A stretch of 64,000 nt of DNA from Rossellomorea aquimaris. Its GTDB lineage: Bacteria > Bacillota > Bacilli > Bacillales > Bacillaceae_B. The notes under the pieces are model-generated. The model had not been told where the DNA came from. It was given only the letters and a program-made list of their open reading frames with translations, and searched no databases. This document shows positions 43,594 to 53,722 of this stretch, in pieces. Made by a program: the position numbers and the translations under genes. The DNA is taken from contig NZ_CP141595.1 of NCBI RefSeq assembly GCF_035590735.1, forward strand, positions 4,065,001-4,129,000, read 5' to 3'. Each line of letters opens with the position of its first letter. The stretch's first letter is position 1.

Positions 43594-45942
43594 TTACTGC
43601 TGTTTCTCATAATAATAATTCAACCACTTATGCACCTTGTTAATCTTTTCTAATACACGTTCCTTTACTGTTTCATTCAAACTATCCATTGAATTCACCA
43701 ATTCAACCGTCTTCTCAAACTCTTCTTCTACTTTTTCCATCTCTAACGATTGATCCGGCCGTTCCATCATCTTCTCCCACTTACGCAGGTTGTTCTCGAG
43801 CTCTTTTCCTTCTTCTTTATTGATAGCTCCCTTTGGAACATAAATGGATACTGTCTGATCTTTCAGTTGTTTTACCGTAGCAAGTACAGCTTCTTTCGGA
43901 GTCTCTCCAGGATTGACGGCCGGGCTTCTCCATGGACCTTTCCCAAGAGCATCCACAGAAGGAGCACTTGCCTGACCAAAGGCAAACATGTTTACTCCTG
44001 ATGTTCCATAGGCGGCAGCAAGTACGTCGTTCACGGCTGCTTTTTCACCCAGATGATGATAGAAGGAATAGATTCCTGTGTAATACATCATAGAAGGTGG
44101 TGTCAGCTTCTTACTTGCTACAACGGTAGACTGGATACTATTGAAATCATGGCCATATGCCTGCGGGATGACGCCATCGATATCCTCAACCCAGTCGCTG
44201 ATCAATACGGCTTCAGGACCCGGCTCAGGGGTAGCCGTCATCATAAATGCAGGGTCGATTCCTTTACTCTGATCATGAAGCTTCTCCACGAAAGCATTCT
44301 CTTGTTCACGTAACCAAAGCTCCCATTGTTCCCATAGTTCATCAGATTCTTGTAGATTCATAGGGTCTACACCGAATTCTTCTTCAAAACGTTCACGGTT
44401 CGATGCACTGAATCCATAACTCTTATCAAAAGAATGGTGCGGATAGCGCATATAGTCGATGTTAACACCGGTGATTTGGTAGTCTTCCTGTTGTTCTTTA
44501 TAGATTTCCAGCATGAATTCTTGTACCACTGGATTGGCAATGTCTAACCAATAATAATTACTGCTTGAGTCGCTTCCAGGTGTTCCGGGCTCATCATTCC
44601 GTTGAACCGCGCTCCACTCAGGGTACTTTTTGAATTGAGACGGAAGTCCAAGGCTGCTATGACCGATCATAAAGCCATCTGTCCAAGATTGAACCGTAAT
44701 GCCCCGTTCCTTTCCTTCTTCAATAAAGGCTTTCAGGATATCTGATCCGTACTTTCCATATTCTTGGTCAGCGAAATTTGGATGTTGCTTTGGCAATCCG
44801 TAGTCTTCCATTGTGTCACTCGGGAAGATTGTATATCCCCAGAATGTTGTTTCAAGATATAAGGAATTGAATCCCGCTTTTTCCATACGATCCAATGTAG
44901 TGAGGACATCATCTAAATCTTTCTCTTCAGGACGGTACCAGATGGCTCTCTGCTCGCCAGCTTCAGATGGAAGGGAATAGTAGTAAGCATCGTAAGCAGC
45001 CTGGGTGGCTTGCTCGGTATACTCTAATGCTTTTTGCGGGTTTTCGTTTTTGATCCCATCTGCTTTTTGAAGAAGCTCTTCTGCCATCTTTACAGAGGCA
45101 TTCGCTTTGTCAAACGCTGCATCGATGTAGTTTTCTTCTGCATGAGCGATACTTTGCTTCGCTTCATCAAGATTTTGTTCACTTTTAAAAATATACGTGG
45201 ACGCATCACGAATCAAGTCTATATTTCCTTCAGAATCATATGTTACCTTCATGCCAATTTCGGCTTTTTTAAGGTATTCTGCCTCTGTACCATGGCCGCT
45301 CACTACAAATCCATTAGCAGGAATGGCACTGTCTCCGCCTCCAATTTTGGTGACAACCCCCTCCGTTACGGTAATTTCATATCCATAAGGATTCGTTCCT
45401 GTACTATTCCCAAAGGCAGGTGTATACAGAAGCAATTGGTTTGCCCCTCGGTTACCAGGGAACGGTGCTCCTTCCGGATTCGATTCATCTGTAGGGTCAA
45501 CGTCATCAAGCACATTGGAGTAGGTTCTCTCGACAGGTTCAATAATCTGTACTGTTTCATCTTCATCCAGGCTTTTTAGGAAGTTCAGAATGTCTTCTGT
45601 TGATTGTGGACCAGTGGAAAGGACGACACCATCTTCAGGGATTGCACTGTCTCCTTTGCCTGACTCGACAACATGATAACTTGTGCCTTCATCCTTCTCC
45701 AGGACCACTTCATAACTCGATCCATTCGTTTCGGTAAAATAGCTGAACGTCGGATCAAATAGAACAAGCTTATTCGTATTGTTGCGATCATTTTCTGCAT
45801 CTACCGTGATGCTGGTCCCATCTTCATTGATTACTTTCGTCGCTTCCCCTTCATTCACCTCCGCTTGAATGGATGCAGGGGCTACCAGTGCGATGATCAT
45901 CGTCGACATCACCAATTTCTTACCTATTGACCACTTCTTCAT
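43594..45942 (-). CDS. Secreted GHL10/YngK-like glycoside hydrolase
   Basis: 782 residues. Signal peptide ends near PASIQAEV (about 28). Two related ~100-residue modules (NKLVLFDPTFSYF..., NQLLLYTPAFGNS...), each ending GDSAIP-x-x-G, form the N-terminal third. A coiled helical segment (about 255-330) follows, then a DUF187/GHL10 TIM barrel (about 335-640) with RAIWYRPE, YLETTFWGY, VQSWTDGF, GVNIDYMRYPHH (Asp) and IPQAYG. A charged helical tail ends it. YngK relatives are proposed to cleave bacterial or algal polysaccharides; the substrate is unknown. It is a single gene with a cre-like site upstream. Confidence 0.85.
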   Translation of the reverse strand: MKKWSIGKKLVMSTMIIALVAPASIQAEVNEGEATKVINEDGTSITVDAENDRNNTNKLVLFDPTFSYFTETNGSSYEVVLEKDEGTSYHVVESGKGDSAIPEDGVVLSTGPQSTEDILNFLKSLDEDETVQIIEPVERTYSNVLDDVDPTDESNPEGAPFPGNRGANQLLLYTPAFGNSTGTNPYGYEITVTEGVVTKIGGGDSAIPANGFVVSGHGTEAEYLKKAEIGMKVTYDSEGNIDLIRDASTYIFKSEQNLDEAKQSIAHAEENYIDAAFDKANASVKMAEELLQKADGIKNENPQKALEYTEQATQAAYDAYYYSLPSEAGEQRAIWYRPEEKDLDDVLTTLDRMEKAGFNSLYLETTFWGYTIFPSDTMEDYGLPKQHPNFADQEYGKYGSDILKAFIEEGKERGITVQSWTDGFMIGHSSLGLPSQFKKYPEWSAVQRNDEPGTPGSDSSSNYYWLDIANPVVQEFMLEIYKEQQEDYQITGVNIDYMRYPHHSFDKSYGFSASNRERFEEEFGVDPMNLQESDELWEQWELWLREQENAFVEKLHDQSKGIDPAFMMTATPEPGPEAVLISDWVEDIDGVIPQAYGHDFNSIQSTVVASKKLTPPSMMYYTGIYSFYHHLGEKAAVNDVLAAAYGTSGVNMFAFGQASAPSVDALGKGPWRSPAVNPGETPKEAVLATVKQLKDQTVSIYVPKGAINKEEGKELENNLRKWEKMMERPDQSLEMEKVEEEFEKTVELVNSMDSLNETVKERVLEKINKVHKWLNYYYEKQQ

Positions 45943-45970
45943 ACAGTACCTCCATATAGTCGTTTTTGTA

Positions 45971-45984
45971 TGTATGCGCTATCA
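45971..45984. promoter_or_regulatory. cre-like operator upstream of the YngK-like gene
   Basis: TGTATGCGCTATCA matches the CcpA consensus TGWAANCGNTNWCA with a single mismatch, 29 bp upstream of the start codon. Carbon catabolite repression is expected. Confidence 0.55.
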
Positions 45985-46152
45985 TGATGTGGCAATTAAA
46001 TACTATCATAATTTTCAGAATAAAAGGAATAGTTCTTCATAAAAGATAGTTTAGTTGGATTAATTCTTCATAAATAGTCAAATAGTAACAACTGGATATA
46101 GATCCATATACACATTTAATGTTCTGTCGGAGACAACCCTAATAGATTCCAT

Positions 46153-46189
46153 CCCGGTTGAAATCCCCTTCTAAAGGATTCCAACCGGG
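46153..46189. terminator. Strong hairpin after the mannoside/ManNAc operon
   Basis: CCCGGTTGAAATCC / GGATTCCAACCGGG is a 14-bp stem with one mismatch. It lies 25 bp past the stop of the last operon gene. Without a clear U-tract it may act as a barrier or mRNA stabiliser. Confidence 0.55.
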
Positions 46190-46213
46190 TGGCACCTGCT
46201 TCATGAGTACCAA

Positions 46214-47785
46214 TCAGATGGGTCCTACCTCAGGCCAGCGCAATTCAATACCATCCTGTATAAGCATCTCTTGAAATTCTTCCAACAACACTTTATCCTC
46301 TCTCACCTTGCGAGGGAGAACTCCCTTTTCAATGGCAAAGGCGGCCAGATACCCAGCTGATTCACCGATATTCCATTCCACGGGATGAACACGGAAGCAG
46401 CCGTTCGTAATATGAGTGGAGCCAATATTCTTACACGCAGGTAATACATTGTTCACTCTTACCGGCAGCAACGCACCTAATGGAATTTCAAACGGATAGC
46501 TTTCTGCATAGAAAAAAGTATTTGTTTCTGTCGTCGGATGAAGATCGATCCGGTAGCAGCCGATTCCGACGGAGTCTTCAAAGTGCTCGATGCCTTGATC
46601 GCCTCTGACATTGGCATTGATATGCTCTTCCACAACAGTCGTGACGGCCTTGATCCTCCTTGATTCACGAATATAAGGATACTTGGCCAGACCATCCTCT
46701 GTTCCTAAAATATCCCCTCGCAGACGCACGCCCGGATACCCTTTTCCACCATCCGGTCTTGGCGCTTCGGTTTGCAGCCAATAAAGAAGTGATAGACTTA
46801 ATTGTTTAGATTCATGAATATGTCTTTCATACTCTTCATCATTGACGTCAATGATCGAGCCTGACCAATAATCGTTCTGTGGCCAGTTGATTAACGAAAT
46901 ATCCCCATCATACGTTCCCTTCTGAAATAAAGACGGGTCTATGATGCGACGGTAATCCCACAGTCCCCAGATGTCTTCATGATGAAACATGGCGAATTCC
47001 TTCGAACCTCCCGTATGGGCATCGGGTGCGAACCAGCTTAGCTGCTTGTGTTGCAGGAATGGTGCCTGGTAATCTTTCCAGAAATCATACTTCTCCGGTT
47101 TTTCGATTACGAAATTCCCACCCTCTACATAATCCACGGCAAACACATAGGTAAACGACTGCATATCCTGTGGTCTTGCCTCTTCTGGTGCGTGGAGCTC
47201 TCCTGTATCCCGTTTGGATTCGGCACCTGTCACATATTCAACACCAGCTAAAGGAAGTAAATCCCCTACTTCTGTTGCATCCAGATAATATTGTCCCTCC
47301 AGCTTCATTCTCTTCTCATTTTCGGTATGTTGAACAGTTACAGAGAAAACATCATCTCCTTCAACGGAGGCCTGAATGGCTTTGTAGTTGGTGTAGATCT
47401 GTAACCTCCCACTACTCGTATAAGGAACGAGCATCTCCTGAAGAACGGTAAGAGCCACTTTCGGCTCATGACATAGCCTGCTGACCCAGCCATTTCCGGG
47501 ATTCAGCCTGTCATTTTGACGAACTTCTTCTTTTAAAGGGTAGTGCGACCGGTAATAGTCTTTGACCCGATTCCGAAATTGACGATACGTTTTGGTACAG
47601 CCGAATTGTTCAATCCACTGATGTTCATCCGGCGGGACCGCTTGGCTGGTCAACTGTCCGCCAATCCAATCCGTTTCCTCTGTCATAATGACTCTATGTC
47701 CGCGTTTTGAGGCAGCTAAAGCGGCAGTACAACCGCCGATTCCTCCACCAATGATGACAATATCTGTTTTTAAAATCTCTGACAT
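46214..47785 (-). CDS. FAD-dependent oxidoreductase (PF12831 type)
   Basis: 523 residues. N-terminal dinucleotide-binding motif VIIGGGIGGCTAALAASKRG, TDWIGGQLTSQ, the central YLDATEVGDLLPLAG typical of FAD_oxidored proteins, and a C-terminal NIGSTHITNGCFRVHPVEW. Relatives often sit in glycan-catabolic clusters, where some oxidise sugars, but none can be assigned here. It is the last gene of the operon, separated from the ROK gene by 67 bp that holds a LacI-type palindrome, so it may also have its own control. Confidence 0.8.
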   Translation of the reverse strand: MSEILKTDIVIIGGGIGGCTAALAASKRGHRVIMTEETDWIGGQLTSQAVPPDEHQWIEQFGCTKTYRQFRNRVKDYYRSHYPLKEEVRQNDRLNPGNGWVSRLCHEPKVALTVLQEMLVPYTSSGRLQIYTNYKAIQASVEGDDVFSVTVQHTENEKRMKLEGQYYLDATEVGDLLPLAGVEYVTGAESKRDTGELHAPEEARPQDMQSFTYVFAVDYVEGGNFVIEKPEKYDFWKDYQAPFLQHKQLSWFAPDAHTGGSKEFAMFHHEDIWGLWDYRRIIDPSLFQKGTYDGDISLINWPQNDYWSGSIIDVNDEEYERHIHESKQLSLSLLYWLQTEAPRPDGGKGYPGVRLRGDILGTEDGLAKYPYIRESRRIKAVTTVVEEHINANVRGDQGIEHFEDSVGIGCYRIDLHPTTETNTFFYAESYPFEIPLGALLPVRVNNVLPACKNIGSTHITNGCFRVHPVEWNIGESAGYLAAFAIEKGVLPRKVREDKVLLEEFQEMLIQDGIELRWPEVGPI

Positions 47786-47837
47786 CTTTTCACCTCTTTT
47801 GGAAAAGGGAGTTTTCCACCGCGACTCCCTTTGTTAC

Positions 47838-47856
47838 TAAACAAACGTTTGATTAA
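47838..47856. promoter_or_regulatory. LacI-type palindrome before the FAD oxidoreductase gene
   Basis: TAAACAAACGTTTGATTAA, with a perfect CAAACGTTTG core; the inverted string is found at 37513-37533. It overlaps the end of the upstream ROK gene and lies about 55 bp before the next start. Confidence 0.45.
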
Positions 47857-48737
47857 ATGATAAATCCTGCTCCAATCACACCTGAATTCGATCCAAGCTT
47901 CGCCGGGATGATGTTGACGGAATCCTTCAAACCTGGATATACATATTCTTTTACCTTATCCCTTAAAGGAAGCAGGACCTGCTCTTCAGAATTCATCACT
48001 CCACCACCCACTACGAATACTTCAGGATTAATCGCATGCGTCAGGTTGGCAATGGCTATAGCCAGATACTCAATGGCCTCATCAACAATTGTCTGAGCAA
48101 CCTTATTTAAAGCTTTGGCTTCCCGGAAAACTGCCTCCGCTCCGCCGTGAATTCCCTTAGCTTTGCCGGCTACTCCAATAGCAGTGCCGCTTGCAAGGGT
48201 TTCGAGTGCTCCTGCATTTAAAGCCGGGTGCTTGATCCCGTTTGGAACGACAATCATGTTCCCGACCTCTCCGGCGTATCCGTTCGCTCCTTGAAATACC
48301 TTTCCATTGATGACAAATCCCCCGCCGACTCCTGTGCTCACGGTTAAGTAATACACACTTTCACACCCGGAACCTGCTCCTAGTACCGCTTCGGCCACTG
48401 CTGCCACATTCGCATCATTATCCACCTTCACGGGTAATTGAAAATGCTCTTCTACCATCGATGCCAATGGAATCATGTCCCATCCCGGAAGATTGGGAGG
48501 AGAAAGGATGATGCCCGTTTTCGCTTCCAGAGGGCCCGGACACCCGATCCCGATCCCCCTCACCTTCTCTTCTCCTTTGACACGCTCCACTAATGAAATC
48601 AATTTCGCAATGATCCTGACTGGTCCCAAATGTGCCTCTGTTTTCTCCCTTACTTCCCTGAGAATCGTTCCCTTTTCGTCGAGAAGAGCCGCTCTAATAT
48701 TGGTCCCGCCTAAATCGACACCGATCCTTAACGTCAT
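47853..48737 (-). CDS. ROK-family sugar kinase (glucokinase-like)
   Basis: 294 residues. GVDLGGTNIRAAL, DNDANVAAVAE, STGVGGGFVING and GEVGNMIV are intact. The usual ROK zinc-site cluster (C-x-C-G-x-x-G-C) is absent; the corresponding region reads NGIKHPALNAG. That places it in a subfamily different from the two other ROK proteins here. The substrate is unknown; mannose, glucose or ManNAc released by the operon's enzymes are candidates. Start overlaps the stop of the DUF4127 gene. Confidence 0.82.
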   Translation of the reverse strand: MTLRIGVDLGGTNIRAALLDEKGTILREVREKTEAHLGPVRIIAKLISLVERVKGEEKVRGIGIGCPGPLEAKTGIILSPPNLPGWDMIPLASMVEEHFQLPVKVDNDANVAAVAEAVLGAGSGCESVYYLTVSTGVGGGFVINGKVFQGANGYAGEVGNMIVVPNGIKHPALNAGALETLASGTAIGVAGKAKGIHGGAEAVFREAKALNKVAQTIVDEAIEYLAIAIANLTHAINPEVFVVGGGVMNSEEQVLLPLRDKVKEYVYPGLKDSVNIIPAKLGSNSGVIGAGFII

Positions 48738-50254
48738 GACTCATCCCCCCTGCCTAAGCCAATCTCAAAGGTTCGCTTCCAGGGCAGATAGATTTCTTTA
48801 AGGGGGAAATCAAGACCATACTTAGTAAGAAACGTCACGGACTCTTTTAAAAACAATTCTTTCACTCGATTCAAAAGCTCTTCATGACTCACTGCTGACT
48901 CATCTGTCCCCGCACGCACTTGCTTTCGGACAATCGACTGATAGACGTAGTCATCTAATAATCGCAATGTCATTTCTTCCAGGATTCTTGCTTTTACCTC
49001 TTCTTGAGGAAGAGAGGGCTTCTTTCCCTGCAAATGGACCATGGCTGCCTGTGCAACGACCGTGCCCAAAGTGTTCCCCGCTGTATTCCAGCCACCAAAT
49101 CCCGCTAATTGGGAAACCTCTATCTCTCCCAGCAGTCTAGGGAGCATTCTCGGGTCCGCTCCGTTAGCATAGGCGGTATCGGCTACCGCTACCAGCTTAT
49201 CCTGGCGGAGGTAATGAGAGATGCGCTTGATCCACTCACCAATATTGCGATGAGGTGTATCGACTTCCCCAAGGAATTTTTGCAGAGCAAGATCTCCTTG
49301 GCGTTTTCCCGGAACATTGACAGCGAACACGATATCCGCTTCTCCCCCTTGATCGACTGTATATCCTCCAAAGGCATAAATCTGACCCTTCACGGATTCA
49401 CAAATCGGACGGTCTTCGTACATTGCAGTCGACAATGCCCCTGTTTCTCCACTATAAATAGGGTAAAAGGTTGGAAACTCCACTTGTTCCAGTTGATAAA
49501 TCATCTTTGCCACAAGCGTATTGGCTACCTCATCGGCTCCGGGATAGATGAATACGTTCTGGAATAATTCCCGTTGTGCCACTCTATCTGAGAGCTCTTC
49601 CTGTTCACCGATATTAAGCCCATATTCAGAGGTATCATCTTGCGGAAAGACGAGGACATCAATGGTTTTGTCTTCTACCATATCTAACAGGGATTCATTC
49701 ACCTGATAATTTTTCAGTCTGGTTGATAAATAGTCTTCCAGAATGTCTGAAGGTATTTTATTCTGTAAGTCCCGAACCCTTCGATTGGAGTCATCATGCC
49801 CCGTTTTTTCAAAGCGATGAAAATGATAGGAATACTCCCAAAGCTCGACTCCATAGTCACTCCAGTATTCCTTCTCTTCTTCGTTTACATAGCTATTGGA
49901 AATTCGCATAGTCGAGCTAAACGCCATCAATGCTTTATCAGGATATTTCTCTTTTAATGCACGGAGGATGCCGATTCGTTGTATGATCGTTTCTTTCCCA
50001 TCCATGCACACACGGGACGGAACAAGGCCGCCGTAGCCGAGCATATCAATGGACAGTACAAATCCGTCTACATCAGGTGCAACTTTCCAAATCCACTTTT
50101 CCAGTGCAGCCATATCCCCCGGCTCTTTCAAAAAACCGAGTAAGCCTTTATCGGGAATCAGCACCTCCCAATTTCCGATCGATGCAATCTGCTTTGGAAG
50201 TTCTCTTGTCACAGGTCTACCATCAACAGGCAGGAGGGCAATCTTTCTGTTCAT
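48734..50254 (-). CDS. DUF4127 family protein
   Basis: 506 residues. The N terminus ALLPVDGRPVTRELPKQIAS and DMLGYGGLVPSR mark DUF4127; later GGWNTAGNTLGTVVAQA is also typical. The family is cytoplasmic and uncharacterised, but tends to accompany sugar transporters and mannosidases. In this operon it lies between the GH38 mannosidase and a ROK kinase with near-zero spacing, so a role in handling an N-acetylated or mannosyl product is likely (inference). Confidence 0.85.
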   Translation of the reverse strand: MNRKIALLPVDGRPVTRELPKQIASIGNWEVLIPDKGLLGFLKEPGDMAALEKWIWKVAPDVDGFVLSIDMLGYGGLVPSRVCMDGKETIIQRIGILRALKEKYPDKALMAFSSTMRISNSYVNEEEKEYWSDYGVELWEYSYHFHRFEKTGHDDSNRRVRDLQNKIPSDILEDYLSTRLKNYQVNESLLDMVEDKTIDVLVFPQDDTSEYGLNIGEQEELSDRVAQRELFQNVFIYPGADEVANTLVAKMIYQLEQVEFPTFYPIYSGETGALSTAMYEDRPICESVKGQIYAFGGYTVDQGGEADIVFAVNVPGKRQGDLALQKFLGEVDTPHRNIGEWIKRISHYLRQDKLVAVADTAYANGADPRMLPRLLGEIEVSQLAGFGGWNTAGNTLGTVVAQAAMVHLQGKKPSLPQEEVKARILEEMTLRLLDDYVYQSIVRKQVRAGTDESAVSHEELLNRVKELFLKESVTFLTKYGLDFPLKEIYLPWKRTFEIGLGRGDES

Positions 50255-50270
50255 GCATTCCTTCCTCCTT

Positions 50271-52823
50271 TTACATTCCTTTTAATAGGAAAGTAGTGAT
50301 TTCTTTCGGGTTAATCTGATCCGTAACGTTATCTACTGCTTTCACTCGTGCATGCAGAAAATCAACTCGCTCTATACTCTCAGCATGGGACTTAAACGTC
50401 ACAGCCTGAACCACATCTGTAGGATTCCATAAACGCAGCTCCACTCCATCAGCCACTCGTCTAAGTGAGCTCCACTGCACTTCTTCATTATCGAATTCTA
50501 TCAAACCCGTTAACTCATTTTCTCTTGTTTCCCCGGGATAAATCCTGGGCGGTACACGGTAGATGTGAGCATCCGTTGCTACCTGGCCCAGACTTTTATC
50601 AGGGGTAAATTCAAAGGCAGCATGAAACGTATATTGTCCGATACATTGAGCTTCAGGCGTTTCCATATTCGGACCGGCCCCTCCGCCGCGGGTTCTGAGA
50701 TCATCCCGGGACAGCCAGCCGACACTCCTGACCAACGTAACATCAAAAGCATCTTGTTCTCCTAAGCTTGTAACCTGGTATTCCTGTAAACCACGATGAT
50801 AGAAAGTGAACCCATTTTCAGCCCGAATGAAAGAAAGAGAAGGTTCGACTACCACTGGAACTTCTTTCTGCTTTGGAGCATCCAATTCTTCCTCTGTCTT
50901 CGCTTTTCGCTTCACCACATCAAATGCTGTATCGCTATACGTGTACCGGGCGGAATCTCCTAGAGGATATTGAACGCGAAGACGTTGATCATTCGAGTGA
51001 TTATCGATGATGTAGTCCACATACATCTTTCGATCACCAGCGCGTAAGGTAATCGTGATATGTATCGTGGTTAGGACGTTTTTTTCAGATGGACCGGTTC
51101 TTTCCTTATCCAGTCCCTCAGGTGTTTCAAGCTTCAGCACATAGGTCATTTCTTGAACGCCGGAGGACTTCCTCACGGTTGGTAAAGAAAATAGCTCAGC
51201 GTACGTCTTCACATCGTGAACCGGTGGGGAGTAGTTGTACTCGTCACCTGCGTCCAGCGAACTATAGATGCGTTGTAATCCAGCATGCTTCCTGCCTGTC
51301 TCTTTATCTACTAACACAATGGTTCCTTCCCCACTCAATTCAATAGAGTAAAACTCATTTTCAACGGTCTCGAGATTTGTTTCCACAAATTCCTCGTAAT
51401 CCCCCTCTGCTACGCTGAAGCTCGAAAGGGAGGTTGCCGGGAGATTCTCAACATAAAACTCAATGTCGTAAAAGGTACCTTCTTTAAAATCAGGAAACGC
51501 ATCGAGAGGCGAAGCAAAATGTCTTCCGCTCCGTTTCTTCTTGATGACCGGGATATACAGCTTTCCATCGCGATCTTTCAATCGGAACGACCTATCTTCT
51601 TTAAGCCAGATCTCTCCCGAAACCCAACCGGTGAACAATCTTGGATGAGGGTTGAAGACTGTAAACACGCTATTATCTTCAAAGGGCTTTCTCAATCCGT
51701 TTCCTGAAAACATCGGATCCTGGACCCCGGCATGAGAAAGGGAACCCATTTGGATAGACTCCAGTCTCTGCTTCAGCATCATCGTCCTCGTTTCCATCTC
51801 CCGATGGACCTCATCGATACTGCAACCACATATGCTGTCATGGGGGTGATTCTGCATTAACAGTTTCCAAGATTCCTCTAAGAACCGCTGCGGATACTTC
51901 CCTTTGCTGCAAAGAGAGGCAAGCGGTTCGGTGTATCCTGCCAGCTCGTCTTCCATCTCCTGATTCTGCTGCTTTAGATAGCTTCTCGTAGAAAGTACAT
52001 TCGGAAGAACATAGATATGTTCATTACTTCTCATTTCCCCCACATACACGGGGAGATCAGCTGAAGTCTCGGCCTGGACGTTGACTAAGAATTCTTCATA
52101 CGTACTAGATACATACTCCACTTCATCTTGGATATCATCGATCTGTTCCATCAGATTTCCATGCTTCGGCATCAAGTGGTCGCCGCCGTTGGTTAACAGA
52201 ACATGAGAAGTCGTCGTATAAGGCATGACCTTCTCAACATATGTCTTCAATTGCTCTTCTACATTGTCTTCATTCAATAATGACTGATAGTACCCTTCCG
52301 GCAAAAATGCCGTAAAGACCCGGGAGCCATCTGGTGCCTCCCAGGTAAATTCAGACGTCCCGGGTTTAATACCACGCCATAAAATCGAGTTATCAATTCC
52401 GAAGCCTTTTAATAGCTGAGGCATCTGGCTCACGTGACCGAATGTATCCGGTAAGTAACCGACCTTCTGGGATTCCCCATACTGACCGGCCAGCTTCATC
52501 CCCACTTCAAGATTCCGGATCAGGGACTCACCACTTATCAGGAACTCATCCGCGAGAACATACCATGGGCCAATAATGATTTTCTTTTCCTCTATTAAAT
52601 GGAGCACTCTTCCCTTCATTTCTTCTTCACAAACGTCAAAGTAATCCTCTAAAGCGGCCATTTGACCATCCAGGACGAATTGCTTCAGCTCACCTGCTTC
52701 AAGACCTGAAACGATCCGATCCATCACTTGTACCAATCGATGTCGAAATACTTCAAATGGCAAATACCATTCCCGGTCCCAGTGGGTTTGAAAGACGATA
52801 TGACACGTGACTTTTTTTCTCAT
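50271..52823 (-). CDS. GH38 alpha-mannosidase
   Basis: 850 residues, no signal peptide, so cytoplasmic. The family's metal-site motif is QTHWDREWY (His14, Asp16), the nucleophile block YLPDTFGHVSQMPQ (Asp126), and the second His/Asp region LLTNGGDHLMP. A central helical domain with HDSICGC and the C-terminal beta domain follow. It hydrolyses alpha-mannosides brought in by the importer; mannosyl-oligosaccharides or mannosylglycerate are options. Another GH38 (partial) lies at 62593-64000, and the two are clearly different. Start overlaps the permease stop by one base (TAATG). Confidence 0.9.
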   Translation of the reverse strand: MRKKVTCHIVFQTHWDREWYLPFEVFRHRLVQVMDRIVSGLEAGELKQFVLDGQMAALEDYFDVCEEEMKGRVLHLIEEKKIIIGPWYVLADEFLISGESLIRNLEVGMKLAGQYGESQKVGYLPDTFGHVSQMPQLLKGFGIDNSILWRGIKPGTSEFTWEAPDGSRVFTAFLPEGYYQSLLNEDNVEEQLKTYVEKVMPYTTTSHVLLTNGGDHLMPKHGNLMEQIDDIQDEVEYVSSTYEEFLVNVQAETSADLPVYVGEMRSNEHIYVLPNVLSTRSYLKQQNQEMEDELAGYTEPLASLCSKGKYPQRFLEESWKLLMQNHPHDSICGCSIDEVHREMETRTMMLKQRLESIQMGSLSHAGVQDPMFSGNGLRKPFEDNSVFTVFNPHPRLFTGWVSGEIWLKEDRSFRLKDRDGKLYIPVIKKKRSGRHFASPLDAFPDFKEGTFYDIEFYVENLPATSLSSFSVAEGDYEEFVETNLETVENEFYSIELSGEGTIVLVDKETGRKHAGLQRIYSSLDAGDEYNYSPPVHDVKTYAELFSLPTVRKSSGVQEMTYVLKLETPEGLDKERTGPSEKNVLTTIHITITLRAGDRKMYVDYIIDNHSNDQRLRVQYPLGDSARYTYSDTAFDVVKRKAKTEEELDAPKQKEVPVVVEPSLSFIRAENGFTFYHRGLQEYQVTSLGEQDAFDVTLVRSVGWLSRDDLRTRGGGAGPNMETPEAQCIGQYTFHAAFEFTPDKSLGQVATDAHIYRVPPRIYPGETRENELTGLIEFDNEEVQWSSLRRVADGVELRLWNPTDVVQAVTFKSHAESIERVDFLHARVKAVDNVTDQINPKEITTFLLKGM

Positions 52824-53716
52824 TATCCTTTCACGGCCCCTTTCATGGCACCGGCAATAAAGTGTCTTTGCAGGATGGCGAAGATAATGATGATCGGAAG
52901 GATCGAAATGATCGAGCCGGCTGCGATATAGCGCCAGTTGGCCGAGAACGAACCGGCAAGAGTATTGACGCCGAGAGGTAACGTGTACATGCTTGTATCA
53001 TTCAGGATAATCAGGGGCCAGAGGAAATCTCCCCACGCCATCATGAATGTGAAAATGGCAAGTGTGACCAGTGACGGCTTCACTAAAGGCATAAGCACCC
53101 TCCACCAGATCTGAAAGGCGTTCGCTCCGTCCATGCGGGCTGATTCATCCAGTTCATATGGAATCGTCAAGAATGCCTGACGCATCAGGAAGATTCCAAA
53201 GGCTGTCGTTGCATGAGGAAGTATCAATCCTGCATACGTGTTTTGAAGCCCTAAATCCAGCGCTAATAAATAGATGGGAATCATCAACAGCTGAAACGGA
53301 ACCATCATCGTACTAAGGATCAAGACGAAGACGATGTTCTTACCACGGAAGTTCATCCGGGCTAAAGGATAAGCCGCCAATGAACAGAACACGATATTTA
53401 ATAGAACGGTCACTACAGATACCACGACACTATTGAATAAGTACCGCCAAAACGGAAAGAATTCCATGACTTCGACATAGTTTCCAAACGTAATTTTTTC
53501 TGGAATAAATTGAGGCGGGTACGCGAAGATATTCTCGCTGCCTGATTTTAATGACGTAGCCAGGAGCCATAAGAATGGTCCGACCATGATGAGTGTGACA
53601 AATAAGAGTGTTCCGTATTGAAGAGCGCGTTTGGCTATTTTTTTCACATTAATTGGCCTTTTTGAAGGTAGTACGGTTGGATTTTCTTTGCTGGTTCCAA
53701 GAGAAGGAGAACTCAT
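52823..53716 (-). CDS. CUT1 sugar ABC transporter permease (MalG type)
   Basis: 297 residues, six helices after a ~30-residue cytoplasmic start. EAA loop YELDESARMDGANAFQIWWRVLMPL. It pairs with the permease upstream by 6 bp. No ATPase gene is present. Confidence 0.9.
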   Translation of the reverse strand: MSSPSLGTSKENPTVLPSKRPINVKKIAKRALQYGTLLFVTLIMVGPFLWLLATSLKSGSENIFAYPPQFIPEKITFGNYVEVMEFFPFWRYLFNSVVVSVVTVLLNIVFCSLAAYPLARMNFRGKNIVFVLILSTMMVPFQLLMIPIYLLALDLGLQNTYAGLILPHATTAFGIFLMRQAFLTIPYELDESARMDGANAFQIWWRVLMPLVKPSLVTLAIFTFMMAWGDFLWPLIILNDTSMYTLPLGVNTLAGSFSANWRYIAAGSIISILPIIIIFAILQRHFIAGAMKGAVKG

Positions 53717-53722
53717 GGAGAA

